A stretch of DNA of 51,814 nucleotides from Roseateles sp. (GCA_018780415.1 JADMJQ010000044.1:1-51814); one strand, 5' to 3'. Shown: positions 27,211-34,180, counted from the stretch's first letter. The notes: a model not told the origin generated them from the sequence alone. Translations and numbers: made by a program.

Positions 27211-27455
27211 TTGCCTTTCACGCCGCTCTGGGCGTTGGTTTCCACGATTGCGGACAAAAGTCCTAATTCAGCGAACGCCGCATTGCACCCCGCGCGATAG
27301 GACTGCAGTTCGTCGGCCGTGAGGTCATTGGGAACGTGCGGCTCCCACTCGATGACTGCATGCACGATGCAGCCATCCAGAGGCGGCACGGTCAGCGTTG
27401 CGGTGTAGCGACCGATCTTCCAAGTCCTGGTCAGGGCTGCAGCGAATGCAGTCAC
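27207..27455 (-). CDS. Small hypothetical protein (82 aa)
   Basis: A small protein of unknown function starting GTG at 27455 (MTAFAAALTRTWKIGRYTAT), with AGGAG 7 bases upstream. The first half looks like two beta strands (RTWKIGRYTATLTVPPLDGC), the second helical. It is the first gene after the iteron field, so its promoter may lie within the repeats. Confidence 0.55.
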   Translation of the reverse strand: MTAFAAALTRTWKIGRYTATLTVPPLDGCIVHAVIEWEPHVPNDLTADELQSYRAGCNAAFAELGLLSAIVETNAQSGVKGK

Positions 27456-27639
27456 CGACTGTCTCCTGGTTGGGTTGTCTCCTTGTCTCCTCCCCTAAAG
27501 GGAGAGGAGACAGTTGGTGACAACACAGGCCGTGTCACCAAATCGTTGTTGGTGACAAGTTGGAGACAAGAAGAGACAAGCCTGAAAGCCCCGCCGTTGC
27601 AGCGTTTTCTGGCAATTCGGAGTTGGTGACAACTATTCA
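27456..27639. repeat. Iteron field, candidate replication origin
   Basis: About 180 non-coding bases packed with one motif family. TTGGTGACAA occurs at 27514, 27549 and 27623. The inverted form of TTGGTGACAC is at 27532-27541. TTGGAGACAA is at 27560, AGAGACAAG at 27572 and GGAGACAG at 27506. Inverted TTGTCTCC is at 27475 and 27483, with TGTCTCC at 27460. The field lies between the AAA ATPase gene and the next gene, where iteron origins of plasmids and satellites often sit. The ATPase or the CHC2 protein could bind them. A regulatory array is the alternative. Confidence 0.65.
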
Positions 27640-28737
27640 TCAGGCAACTCCAGGCGCGCCAGGCAGAGCGACGACGCCAGCGCACTCTATAAGGAGGCCA
27701 GCTTCGAGCATTTTGGTGATTTCGCGATACACAGATTGCCGTGCATAGGTTTCCTTGAAATGCGCTGCCAGTGCGCCGCGTAGGCACCCGCAACTGCGAG
27801 CCCGGAGGAACTCAGTGATGGCGCCAGCGATCTCGCTTTGGCGCTTGCCCCGCGCAGCCTTTTCAGGAGCGTCCGAAGGCACGACCACACAGGAGCCTCG
27901 TTCAGTGCCCCATTGGTTCTTTCCGAGCACGATTGGTTCCAGGCGGAACCCCAGCCGATCACCCTTTCCGGGCAAGTCGCGCTGCTTGGTGATTTCAGCC
28001 GAACGGAGTCCCGTTGTTTCTTGCGTGGTGACCTCTATCTCGGTGTCGGTAGCGGCGCGCAGCCCAGACCATCCGCGAGCGCCGCGCGCCGCGTCTTTGC
28101 CAGAGTGGTGAATGAGGACGAACGCGGCCTGAGTGGCCTTGCGGATTGCGTCGACATTGCGAACCACAATGCCCATGTCTTCACCGCTGTTTTCGTTGGC
28201 GCCAGCGACCAAGCGAGCCAGGGTGTCCCCAATGATCAGGGCGACCTTCACACCGTGCTCGTTCTCCAAATCGTCAACCAAGCTGATGATGGCTGTCGTG
28301 TCGGCTTGGCCGTCGAACAAGTTGATTGGTGAGCGAACTATCACGAAGCCAGGAACGCGCAAGCCATGAAACCGCTGGTAGGCACGCAAGCGGGTTTCAA
28401 CTGAGCCAGGGCTCTCGGTGGCCAGATAGACCACCAAGCCTGTGTCAGTCGGCCGGCCTAGCCAGTCGATGCCGCGCGCCACCGATGCGCCCATGTCAAT
28501 GGCCGCGAAGGTCTTGCCGCTGTTGCTGTCGCCATAGAGAACCACCATTGCACCTCGGCCGACAGTGCCCTCAATCAACTCGTCATCAAAAGCATCTTGA
28601 TCATCTGACAGTTGCTCAGCCAGTACGTAATCTAATTTGCGCTGGTAGGTCTCAGTGTTCTGGTGATCCGCTGCCTGCATAGCCGCTTTGATAGCCGTTT
28701 CGGCACGCCGTCGAATCTGTTCAGCATGGGCGCTCAT
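27640..28737 (-). CDS. RepA-like AAA ATPase / replicative helicase-like
   Basis: A 365-aa protein with a RecA-like ATPase core of the AAA_25/hexameric RepA type found in plasmid and phage replication proteins. Walker A GDSNSGKT is at residues 69-76, Walker B VALIIGDTLARL near 170, and a sensor-like VLIHHSGKD follows. The C-terminal 90 residues look like a winged helix (EIAGAITEFLRARSCGCLRG to REITKMLEAGLLIEC), possibly DNA-binding. It overlaps the CHC2 protein gene by ATGA and is followed by the iteron field, so it probably starts or drives replication of the excised element. Loader versus helicase cannot be decided. Confidence 0.8.
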   Translation of the reverse strand: MSAHAEQIRRRAETAIKAAMQAADHQNTETYQRKLDYVLAEQLSDDQDAFDDELIEGTVGRGAMVVLYGDSNSGKTFAAIDMGASVARGIDWLGRPTDTGLVVYLATESPGSVETRLRAYQRFHGLRVPGFVIVRSPINLFDGQADTTAIISLVDDLENEHGVKVALIIGDTLARLVAGANENSGEDMGIVVRNVDAIRKATQAAFVLIHHSGKDAARGARGWSGLRAATDTEIEVTTQETTGLRSAEITKQRDLPGKGDRLGFRLEPIVLGKNQWGTERGSCVVVPSDAPEKAARGKRQSEIAGAITEFLRARSCGCLRGALAAHFKETYARQSVYREITKMLEAGLLIECAGVVALPGAPGVA

Positions 28738-29192
28738 TTGACAATCTCCGTCGCAATGAACTCAATGCGCCCGGCGGCTTCGATCAGGCGCTGTCTATCG
28801 GCTTCGGTCAGAACCACGCCCTGCGCGACGTTACAGGCCGCCACAGCACAAACCAGCGCCTCTAGGCGGATTACTTCAAGCGCATTGCGTGTTGAAAACG
28901 GGAGCGGCTTCACGGCACTCGGCCGGCCGTCGTCATCCCAGCAGCGCAACGCTTTAGCGGCCTCAATGAAGTCGTCGCCGGTGCGCGCCATGTGGAAGGC
29001 GAGCACATCGCCGCCTTTCTCGCCGCAAGCCATGCAAACCCACGCGCCATTCTCGGTATTCACTCGAAAAGAGTCAGAACCACCATGAAAGCCACACTCA
29101 GCGGTTTTCCACTTACCCGGCCCCTTCAGCGTTAGGCCTTGGCCTTCGAAGAAGTCCGCCGGGTCGGGCAGGCGCTCGCGGCGAAAGCTCAC
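28734..29192 (-). CDS. CHC2 zinc-finger (primase-type) protein without TOPRIM
   Basis: A 152-aa protein carrying only the DnaG-type zinc-binding domain: CGFH (Cys/His pair) and CMACGEKGGDVLAFHM, with the FRVNTENGAWVC strand between. No TOPRIM catalytic domain follows. GTG 29192 is chosen because it overlaps the previous stop (GTGA) with AGAGG about 8 bases upstream; an ATG 27 bases earlier lies inside the neighbour. The zinc domain binds the priming template in bacterial and phage primases. With the ATPase encoded next door, the pair may act as a split primase-helicase, or it may recruit the host primase. Confidence 0.75.
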   Translation of the reverse strand: MSFRRERLPDPADFFEGQGLTLKGPGKWKTAECGFHGGSDSFRVNTENGAWVCMACGEKGGDVLAFHMARTGDDFIEAAKALRCWDDDGRPSAVKPLPFSTRNALEVIRLEALVCAVAACNVAQGVVLTEADRQRLIEAAGRIEFIATEIVK

Positions 29193-29407
29193 CGCTTGCC
29201 CTCTACCAGATCCAGCCAACGCTCCAGGTCATCGAGGCTGCTGAAAGCCTTCGTCATGGCATGCAAGCTGGCGATCCATTCGGGCGCTCCGCGGTCGTCC
29301 AGAGATTCGACCAGCACGATTCCGCGCAGTGCGGCGCGGGCTTTTGCAGTGGCCAGTCTCTTGGCGTCGGTGGCTTGCACTGGAACGGAGATTCCGGCGG
29401 TGGTCAT
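29189..29407 (-). CDS. Small hypothetical protein (72 aa)
   Basis: MTTAGISVPVQATDAKRLAT to LERWLDLVEGKR: a helical, soluble protein of unknown function. ATG 29407 overlaps the AlpA-like gene's stop (ATGA), and its own stop overlaps the CHC2 gene's GTG start, so it belongs to a translationally coupled replication cassette. A longer frame upstream exists but lacks this support. Confidence 0.6.
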   Translation of the reverse strand: MTTAGISVPVQATDAKRLATAKARAALRGIVLVESLDDRGAPEWIASLHAMTKAFSSLDDLERWLDLVEGKR

Positions 29408-29694
29408 GCTGCACCTCCAGCAAGACGGGCAAGGTAGGCCCGGGCGTTCTCTGATGTGACGCGAGTGCAATGCGTCCCGAACCTCGATAGCACCAGCAGG
29501 CCGCGTGCCTCAGATGCATCACGGTAGAGCGTGTTTACCGAACGGCCGGAGACTCTGGCGAGTGTCTCCAAACGCAATAGCGCGCCCGGGACATTGATAA
29601 TCTCCAGCGGCTGCAGAGGGGTTTGGCGCTGCGGAGAGCGTCTCGGAATTGAGCGGGTTACCTTGGGGGGGGTAGCTGTGACGAGTGAGTTCAT
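29404..29694 (-). CDS. AlpA-like HTH regulator
   Basis: A 96-aa protein whose second half is a MerR/AlpA-type helix-turn-helix: ALLRLETLARVSGRSVNTLY, then RDASEARGLLVLSRFG and a C-terminal helix ENARAYLARLAG. ATG 29694 has GAGG 6 bases upstream. AlpA-like proteins act as excisionase activators in P4-type islands and as the master switch in proteobacterial PICIs. The position directly before the replication genes fits a regulator of the lytic/replication operon. No cI-like repressor gene was recognised in the element. Confidence 0.6.
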   Translation of the reverse strand: MNSLVTATPPKVTRSIPRRSPQRQTPLQPLEIINVPGALLRLETLARVSGRSVNTLYRDASEARGLLVLSRFGTHCTRVTSENARAYLARLAGGAA

Positions 29695-29758
29695 TTGCAC
29701 CTCATTGAAGCCCTATGGTTGGGCGTGGGTGCACTTTGTCGCCGGGGGCCTGAATGGG

Positions 29759-30373
29759 CTAGGGCGTATCGTCGATACGTCCAATTCGCCATGACTGGCC
29801 AGGGAAGAGCATGCTCAGCTTTTTCTGAACCGTACTTTCTCCCTTGCCGATTTTCTCGGCGATCAACGGAGCAGCCTCCTCCCTTGACAACATTTGCCGC
29901 CGATACGGCGCGGCCGCTTTCACGATCGCCGCGTTCGTTCGTTGGCCAATCGTGGTTCGGCCCTTTGCTGCAGGAGCCGTCCTGTCTACCTCAGTGCGGT
30001 AGACGCCGTCGATGTATCCGGCCAGGCGATACGCTTCAGTCAATAGTTGAAGTGCGCGATCCTGCCAGCCTTCTCTGCCTGCGATACAGTCTTCCAACGT
30101 GACGTCGAGAGACAGGACCAGCGCCCCAAGAATGACCCTTACGCGCTCCTTTGCGCGCTCTGGTTCGTCGATCACGGCAAGAGCCTCTTGCGACATGCCG
30201 CCCGGGAAATCTTGCCGCGCGAGATCTTGAAGCTCGGCGAGTCGCACATCGGCGGGTACGGCGCCAATGCTCTGCGCTGCAGGCACGACACTCATCAGCA
30301 ACTCATGCGCAGCAAATCTCAGGAGTTCGCGCTGGAACCTCACTAGGTCGCTTGTCTTTTCGTTTTCATCCAT
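29759..30373 (-). CDS. Hypothetical protein with C-terminal HTH-like segment
   Basis: A 204-aa soluble protein of unknown function. The N-terminal half is helical (MDENEKTSDLVRFQRELLRF). The C-terminal 70 residues are basic and contain SREEAAPLIAEKIGKGESTV-QKKLSMLFPGQSW, which could be a helix-turn-helix. It is the only large gene in this part not coupled to its upstream neighbour: 74 bases with a hairpin separate it from the HNH gene, so it may have its own promoter. A regulator is possible; this is inference. Confidence 0.6.
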   Translation of the reverse strand: MDENEKTSDLVRFQRELLRFAAHELLMSVVPAAQSIGAVPADVRLAELQDLARQDFPGGMSQEALAVIDEPERAKERVRVILGALVLSLDVTLEDCIAGREGWQDRALQLLTEAYRLAGYIDGVYRTEVDRTAPAAKGRTTIGQRTNAAIVKAAAPYRRQMLSREEAAPLIAEKIGKGESTVQKKLSMLFPGQSWRIGRIDDTP

Positions 30374-30412
30374 AGCTCGCTCTTTTTACATCCTTGGTGA
30401 AGGTGCCGTGCC

Positions 30413-30434
30413 CAACCGGCACAGGAACCGGTTG
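30413..30434. other. Hairpin between HNH and 204-aa genes
   Basis: CAACCGG (30413-30419) pairs with CCGGTTG (30428-30434) around an 8-base loop. It sits in the 74-base gap after the HNH gene and could be a weak terminator or an operator. No T-run is evident on either strand. Confidence 0.35.
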
Positions 30435-30447
30435 TATGGGGACCAGC

Positions 30448-30984
30448 CTAGGCTTGGCGAAAAGATTGCCGGCCTGAAGTTTGACCAGCCATGAACTCGA
30501 TAGCCGTCCTGTCACGCTTCGCTGAATTGCAGGGGCTGCAGCGCGCCACCAAGTTAATAGGAGAGTCGTCGCCGCCGAGCGCACGCGGTCGCTGATGCTC
30601 TACTTCGAAGGCATGAATAGACAGGCGGCAGCGGCAATAGAAACAGACGCCGCCCGAGCGCTCGAAAACCTCCCGCCGTCTTCTCGATACTGGTGTCTGC
30701 GGCGTGCTGGGAACCAACTGGATGCCCGGCCATAGATCGGACTGCCGCCAGTTAGGCTCGGGCTGCTGAGCCGGTGCCGTCGCCTTCAAGAGGTCGCGCG
30801 CCGCTGCCAGGGCCTCGCGCTTGTCCTCGGCGATGCTGACGATCTGGCCGGCGGTCAGGTGGATCACCATGAACCGGACCGCGTGTAGTCCGTTGGTGAT
30901 CGTCGGCTGGGTGGCCAACTCGAACCCGGCCTGGCCAAAGGCGCCGCCCATGATCGGGCGGCGGAGCATAGGCGGCGCGTTCAT
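30448..30984 (-). CDS. HNH endonuclease
   Basis: A 178-aa protein with a C-terminal HNH nuclease domain: VCFYCRCRLSI, the catalytic EVEHQRPRALGGDDSPINLV, then RCSPCNSAKRD. Two CxxC pairs hold the structural zinc, and the His (VEH) and Asn residues form the beta-beta-alpha-metal site. The N-terminal half (about residues 10-70) is a short extra domain of unknown role. ATG 30984 overlaps the upstream stop (ATGA). Phages and PICIs use HNH proteins with terminases in DNA packaging or as homing/anti-phage nucleases; which applies here is not clear, since the TerS-like gene is 4 kb away. Confidence 0.82.
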   Translation of the reverse strand: MNAPPMLRRPIMGGAFGQAGFELATQPTITNGLHAVRFMVIHLTAGQIVSIAEDKREALAAARDLLKATAPAQQPEPNWRQSDLWPGIQLVPSTPQTPVSRRRREVFERSGGVCFYCRCRLSIHAFEVEHQRPRALGGDDSPINLVARCSPCNSAKRDRTAIEFMAGQTSGRQSFRQA

Positions 30985-31259
30985 GACAGGCCACCAATGG
31001 TGGGTACCGCGCGCCCGCAGACGATATGTTTGAGAACTACATCGCTTTTTCCCTGGTCTGGAGGAATCAAGCAGGCATGTGCTGCTTCGACAAGTTGCTC
31101 GATCCGAATGAGCATCCCGCAACTGGCACTGCCGACGTTTTCCAAGTTCTGTTCGCCTAGCAGCCCTCTTACAACCTGGGACAAAGACTCAATCTCGAGC
31201 AGCGCATCGAACATGAAGCCCAAACGAGGTTCGGAAACCGTGATTGCTTGGTCAGCCAT
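30981..31259 (-). CDS. Small hypothetical protein with repeated helix motif
   Basis: A 92-aa protein starting MADQAITVSEPRLGF. Two similar helices are visible, DALLEIESLSQVVRGLL and GMLIRIEQLVEAAHACL, and a third copy of the pattern occurs in the protein encoded just upstream (GALMRIEALSTAVCQLL). This suggests related, possibly interacting, all-helical proteins. Function is unknown. ATG 31259 overlaps the end of the preceding gene by 8 bases, and its own stop overlaps the HNH start. Confidence 0.6.
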   Translation of the reverse strand: MADQAITVSEPRLGFMFDALLEIESLSQVVRGLLGEQNLENVGSASCGMLIRIEQLVEAAHACLIPPDQGKSDVVLKHIVCGRAVPTIGGLS

Positions 31260-31542
31260 GACTAACCTCCAACTTCTCGCCGAAGACGATTTCATATTCC
31301 TCGGCAATGACGTGCTCTTCCTTGCTCCCGAGCAGTTGGCAAACCGCCGTGCTCAGAGCCTCAATGCGCATGAGCGCACCGGGAAGAACGAAGTCAAACT
31401 CCGTCGTATCGTTGTTCTGCTTGCGCAGCATATTTGCAAGAGCCGAGCTTTCTGCTGCGGCGTAATAGATCGCTTTGTCTCGCGCGCCGGTTAGCGACGG
31501 GCCAGTGGTATCCGACTGATCGGCGACAATTTCAGAAGCCAT
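31252..31542 (-). CDS. Small hypothetical protein (96 aa)
   Basis: MASEIVADQSDTTGPSLTGA to FGEKLEVSHG. ATG 31542 is supported by GAAAGGA 9 bases upstream. The middle helix GALMRIEALSTAVCQLL matches the motif seen twice in the next gene product. It is soluble and mildly acidic, with no recognised domain. These two genes and the HNH gene form one coupled unit. Confidence 0.6.
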   Translation of the reverse strand: MASEIVADQSDTTGPSLTGARDKAIYYAAAESSALANMLRKQNNDTTEFDFVLPGALMRIEALSTAVCQLLGSKEEHVIAEEYEIVFGEKLEVSHG

Positions 31543-31622
31543 GATGCACGGTCCTTTCACGGTTTGTGCGTTGTGGTCAGGGCTTGTTCGGTGGTGAGAC
31601 ACCTTGCAAGCCCGCTATTGCC

Positions 31623-31934
31623 TCAGGACCGCTGAGGCGCCGGAGTTCCTTCATCTGGTGGAGCCCGATTGGGACGAAGCAATCGCAAAAGGGTTGCTTT
31701 CTCCGGGGGGACTTCGAGTTCGCCAACGGCTGCTCTACGCAGCGCTTCGTAGGGCTCAACTCCATCGCTGAGGTGCCTGGCTAGTTCCAGCACAATCAGC
31801 CGCGCCATTTGGCAATGGAGCCCCGCCGCTAGTCCGTCGTCCCGGTTTTCAGGAAGAGCTGCAAGCCTGTCCGACATCCAGCCCAAGCCCTCAGCAACTC
31901 TCAACAGTTCATCAATTTTCATATGCACTTTCAC
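31623..31934 (-). CDS. Small hypothetical protein (103 aa)
   Basis: MKVHMKIDELLRVAEGLGWM to PAPQRS: helical N-terminal two thirds and a Pro-rich basic tail, no recognised domain. The start could also be the second ATG (MKIDELL), 12 bases on. Separated from its neighbours by 36 and 80 bases. Confidence 0.5.
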   Translation of the reverse strand: MKVHMKIDELLRVAEGLGWMSDRLAALPENRDDGLAAGLHCQMARLIVLELARHLSDGVEPYEALRRAAVGELEVPPEKATLLRLLRPNRAPPDEGTPAPQRS

Positions 31935-31970
31935 GCCGCCTTGAACGGCAAAACTCTAGAACGCAGCCGG

Positions 31971-32306
31971 TCAGAGTGGCTGACTTCCTCGCCAAATCGC
32001 GTACCGGCACCTTACTTCGCCCGGTATCGCCAAGTGCATGAAAACCTGAAAGTCAAAATCGCTCCTTGCTGCAAGCTGGCGGTTGATCCGGGCGCCAGCT
32101 TCAGGCGTCCATTCGCCTTTTGCCTTAAGTTCTTTCGTCATAACTCTGCGTGACGCTTCGGCAAAATCTTGCTCAATTTCGGCCATACGGCGGGCGTATT
32201 CCTTGTTTCTCATCTCACGCAATACGTCATCTGATGGTGGCCGCATGTTCGCGTAGTCCGGCGTGTCGCTTGATCTTGGCGTTCTTGGCCTTTTCTTGTC
32301 TTCCAT
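31971..32306 (-). CDS. Small basic hypothetical protein (111 aa)
   Basis: MEDKKRPRTPRSSDTPDYAN to RYAIWRGSQPL. The N-terminus is basic and disordered, the rest charged helix. A strong AGGAGG ribosome binding site precedes the ATG, which directly abuts the stop of the 122-aa gene. Function is unknown; a nucleic-acid-binding role would fit the charge but is not shown. Confidence 0.6.
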   Translation of the reverse strand: MEDKKRPRTPRSSDTPDYANMRPPSDDVLREMRNKEYARRMAEIEQDFAEASRRVMTKELKAKGEWTPEAGARINRQLAARSDFDFQVFMHLAIPGEVRCRYAIWRGSQPL

Positions 32307-32675
32307 TTAATCGCCTCCTGGGTGATCGTTGCAAAGTTGAGTGCGGGTCATCAGCGCCGCCGTTGTGGCTTCTGCCGCCATTGCCGCCCGCGTGGTCTCA
32401 AGGGGATTCCAGTCAGAGCCGGGGGCTACCCCGTCATGGGTCATTGCAAACAGGTCTGCCATCGCCAACGCAAAGCCTTGCCGGTGGCCTTTGGAAGGGT
32501 GCTGGTGCAAATTTCTAGCGATCCCTGTCAAGACCAGTTCGGCCAAGTGTTTGTAATCGCGTACATCGGCTGATAAGGCTTCATCCGGGCCGTTGGCCAA
32601 GTCATCATTCGCGGCCTCGCCTATCTGCCTGATCAGTGATTTAAGCGCATCCGCGCCGCTCTGTAATTCGGTCAT
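32307..32675 (-). CDS. Hypothetical protein after the integrase (122 aa)
   Basis: MTELQSGADALKSLIRQIGE to QLCNDHPGGD: a soluble, mostly helical, acidic protein of unknown function. It begins directly after the integrase stop, so it is probably translated from integrase read-through transcripts. No excisionase-like features are seen. Confidence 0.6.
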   Translation of the reverse strand: MTELQSGADALKSLIRQIGEAANDDLANGPDEALSADVRDYKHLAELVLTGIARNLHQHPSKGHRQGFALAMADLFAMTHDGVAPGSDWNPLETTRAAMAAEATTAALMTRTQLCNDHPGGD

Positions 32676-32676
32676 G

Positions 32677-33918
32677 TCAGGCTGCCTTCATCGGGATGAC
32701 CTGCGCACCCGCCTGCAGTTGGCCGAGATAGTCGGCCCAAATGTTCATCATTTGCCTGCGCTGATCCATGAATTCGGGGCGGTCGTATGCCATGCCCAGT
32801 GGGCCACTCTTGCCGTGGGCGAGTTGGGCCTCAATCACATCCGGGTGAATGTTCAAACGCTCGACCATCAGCGTGCGCGCCATCGCGCGGAAGCCGTGAG
32901 GGCTGATCTCGTCATTGTCAAAGCCCATGCGCCGCAGGGCCGTGCGCAGGGTGTTGTCGCTCATGGGGCGTTCACCGGTCAGCAAGCTGGGAAAGACGAA
33001 GCGCCCGTGACCCGTCAGCGGCGTCAGGTTTTGAAGGATCTCGACTACCCGGGGGGCCATTGGCACAAAGTGCGGCCGGCCGTTGATCTTGCCCGCCTTC
33101 TTCCGCTTCATATCGGCGGCAGGAATACTGATCATGGCGCCTTCGAAGTCGATCCAGGCCCACTCCATGGCGCGGACGTTGATCGGGCGCTGAAACACCA
33201 AGGCCGACAGCTCAAGTGCCGCCCGTGTTGTGGGCTGGCCGCTATAACCGCCGATTGCCCGCATCAACTCGCCGGCTTTGACGGGATCAAGGACGGCCGC
33301 CATGTGCTTCACTTGGTAAGGCTTCAAGGCCCCCTGCAATGTGATCGCTGGGTTGTGCTCGCACGCGCCAATCTGATTCCCATGCTTGAAGACTTGGCCG
33401 CAAGCCTCTCTGAGAGAGTGGGCCAACTCCTTCACGCCACGCGCCTCGACGCGCCGCAGAGTAGCAAGCAGCGCCGGCGCCTTGACTTCGGCGATCGGCA
33501 TTTTGCCAATCCAAGGGAAGACGTCTTTTTCCAGTCGGGCAAGCCAGCGCTTCCCGTAATGATCACTCCAGTCGGCAGACTTGGTGCCGTGGTAATCCTT
33601 GGCGACCGCCTCGAAGGTGTTGATGTGAGCGGCCTTCCGCTGCAGCTTATCAACGGTGCGCTGCTGTGCGGGGTCTACGCCTGTCTGGTGCAGTAGCCGA
33701 GCCTCGTCACGCTTCAGGCGAGCAGCCTTGGCATTCGTGTCAGGGTAGCTCCCCAAAGCCAGCCGTTTCTCCTTCCCGGAGAAATAGTATTTCCAGAACC
33801 AGCGCTTGGAGCCATTGGGCGCGATCTCCAAATACATGCCGCCGCCGTCAGTGAGCCTGATGCGCTTCTGTTCTGGGGGGCAAGTTACGTTCTTGCACTC
33901 AATGTCTGTCAACGCCAT
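32677..33918 (-). CDS. int: Tyrosine recombinase, P4-type integrase
   Basis: A 413-aa site-specific recombinase. ATG 33918 (MALTDIECKNVTCPPEQKRI) is the family-typical start; an in-frame ATG 30 bases earlier is possible. The N-terminal DUF4102-type arm-binding domain ends with RLALGSYPD, then a core-binding helical domain and the catalytic domain. The active-site set is complete: Arg249 (INVRAMEW), His341 and Arg344 (HGFRAMAR), His368 (LAHG) and the nucleophile Tyr378 (MAYDRPEF). It stands 174 bases from the att core in tRNA-His, the usual position. Arm-type octamers overlap its 5' flank, so the integrase may repress its own promoter. Confidence 0.95.
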   Translation of the reverse strand: MALTDIECKNVTCPPEQKRIRLTDGGGMYLEIAPNGSKRWFWKYYFSGKEKRLALGSYPDTNAKAARLKRDEARLLHQTGVDPAQQRTVDKLQRKAAHINTFEAVAKDYHGTKSADWSDHYGKRWLARLEKDVFPWIGKMPIAEVKAPALLATLRRVEARGVKELAHSLREACGQVFKHGNQIGACEHNPAITLQGALKPYQVKHMAAVLDPVKAGELMRAIGGYSGQPTTRAALELSALVFQRPINVRAMEWAWIDFEGAMISIPAADMKRKKAGKINGRPHFVPMAPRVVEILQNLTPLTGHGRFVFPSLLTGERPMSDNTLRTALRRMGFDNDEISPHGFRAMARTLMVERLNIHPDVIEAQLAHGKSGPLGMAYDRPEFMDQRRQMMNIWADYLGQLQAGAQVIPMKAA

Positions 33919-33986
33919 AGGGGAACAGGCCTCGGTGTTGGGCACCATCTGGCGCCCGTTCCCCTAACTGTGCCCCTTGTTCCCCT
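33919..33986 (+). other. Integrase arm-type sites, right arm
   Basis: GTTCCCCT at 33958-33965 and 33979-33986, a one-mismatch copy GTGCCCCT at 33970-33977, and an inverted copy AGGGGAAC at 33919-33926 touching the integrase start codon. The spacing of 12 between the first two equals that in the left arm. The sites lie 106-173 bases inside the right att core. Confidence 0.65.
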
Positions 33987-34022
33987 GCACTGCAATGGTG
34001 TGTGGTGGTGGCGATAGGCAAC

Positions 34023-34059
34023 AAAAAAGCCCTAAGCTGTTGATTTGCTTAGGGCTTTT
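34023..34059 (-). terminator. Element-borne replacement terminator for tRNA-His
   Basis: An 11-bp stem (34027-34037 with 34047-34057) and, on the minus strand, a following T-run. It stands inside the element just downstream of tRNA-His, in the place the native terminator at 17,252-17,295 would hold without the insertion. It also lies between the tRNA and the integrase gene, insulating the latter. Confidence 0.85.
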
Positions 34060-34091
34060 GATGCTTCATGGTGTGCCATGAATATTATTTA

Positions 34092-34106
34092 TGGGGTGGC
34101 TGATGG
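34092..34106. other. Right attachment core in tRNA-His
   Basis: TGGGGTGGCTGATGG, identical to 17,308-17,322. It is the last 15 bases of tRNA-His, CCA end included, so integration left an intact tRNA at this end. Confidence 0.88.
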
Positions 34107-34168
34107 GGCTCGAACCCACGACAACAGGAATCACAATCCTGGACTCTACCAACTGAGCTACAACCACC
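34092..34168 (-). tRNA. tRNA-His (GTG)
   Basis: A 77-base cloverleaf including encoded CCA. It has the extra 5' G(-1) opposite C73 that marks tRNA-His, acceptor stem GGTGGTTG with its partner CAGCCACC, D-arm TAGCTCAGTTGGTAGAG, anticodon loop ATTGTGATT (anticodon GTG), and T-arm GTGGGTTCGAGCCCCAT. It is intact although the element is integrated in its 3' end. Confidence 0.97.
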
Positions 34169-34180
34169 GCAGAGCTTAAG

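Larger units (their letters stand above)
17308..34106. mobile_element. Integrated phage-satellite-like element at tRNA-His
   Basis: A 16.8-kb element between two 15-bp att cores. Order from the right: integrase, five small proteins, HNH nuclease, a 204-aa HTH-like protein, AlpA-like regulator, a 72-aa protein, CHC2 zinc-finger protein, AAA ATPase, iterons, four small proteins, TerS-like, two unknowns, scaffold-like, capsid cement-like, and a giant polyvalent protein. Twenty-one genes run on the minus strand, many with ATGA/GTGA overlaps; one 59-aa gene runs opposite. No large terminase, portal, major capsid, tail, holin or endolysin gene was seen, and no gene appears broken. Att cores and arm sites are intact. 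This pattern favours a helper-dependent satellite; a prophage reduced by deletion remains possible. Confidence 0.8.

Noticed and set aside
27452-27793. A 113-codon minus-strand frame across the iteron field
   Set aside because: It overlaps the end of the AAA ATPase gene in another frame and its sequence just translates the repeats.
32593-33696. A 367-codon plus-strand frame opposite the integrase, considered as a repressor gene
   Set aside because: It shows no helix-turn-helix and is Arg/His-rich antisense sequence of the integrase gene.
17308-34106. A complete temperate prophage
   Set aside because: At 16.8 kb it lacks large terminase, portal, major capsid, tail and lysis genes, so it cannot make particles alone.
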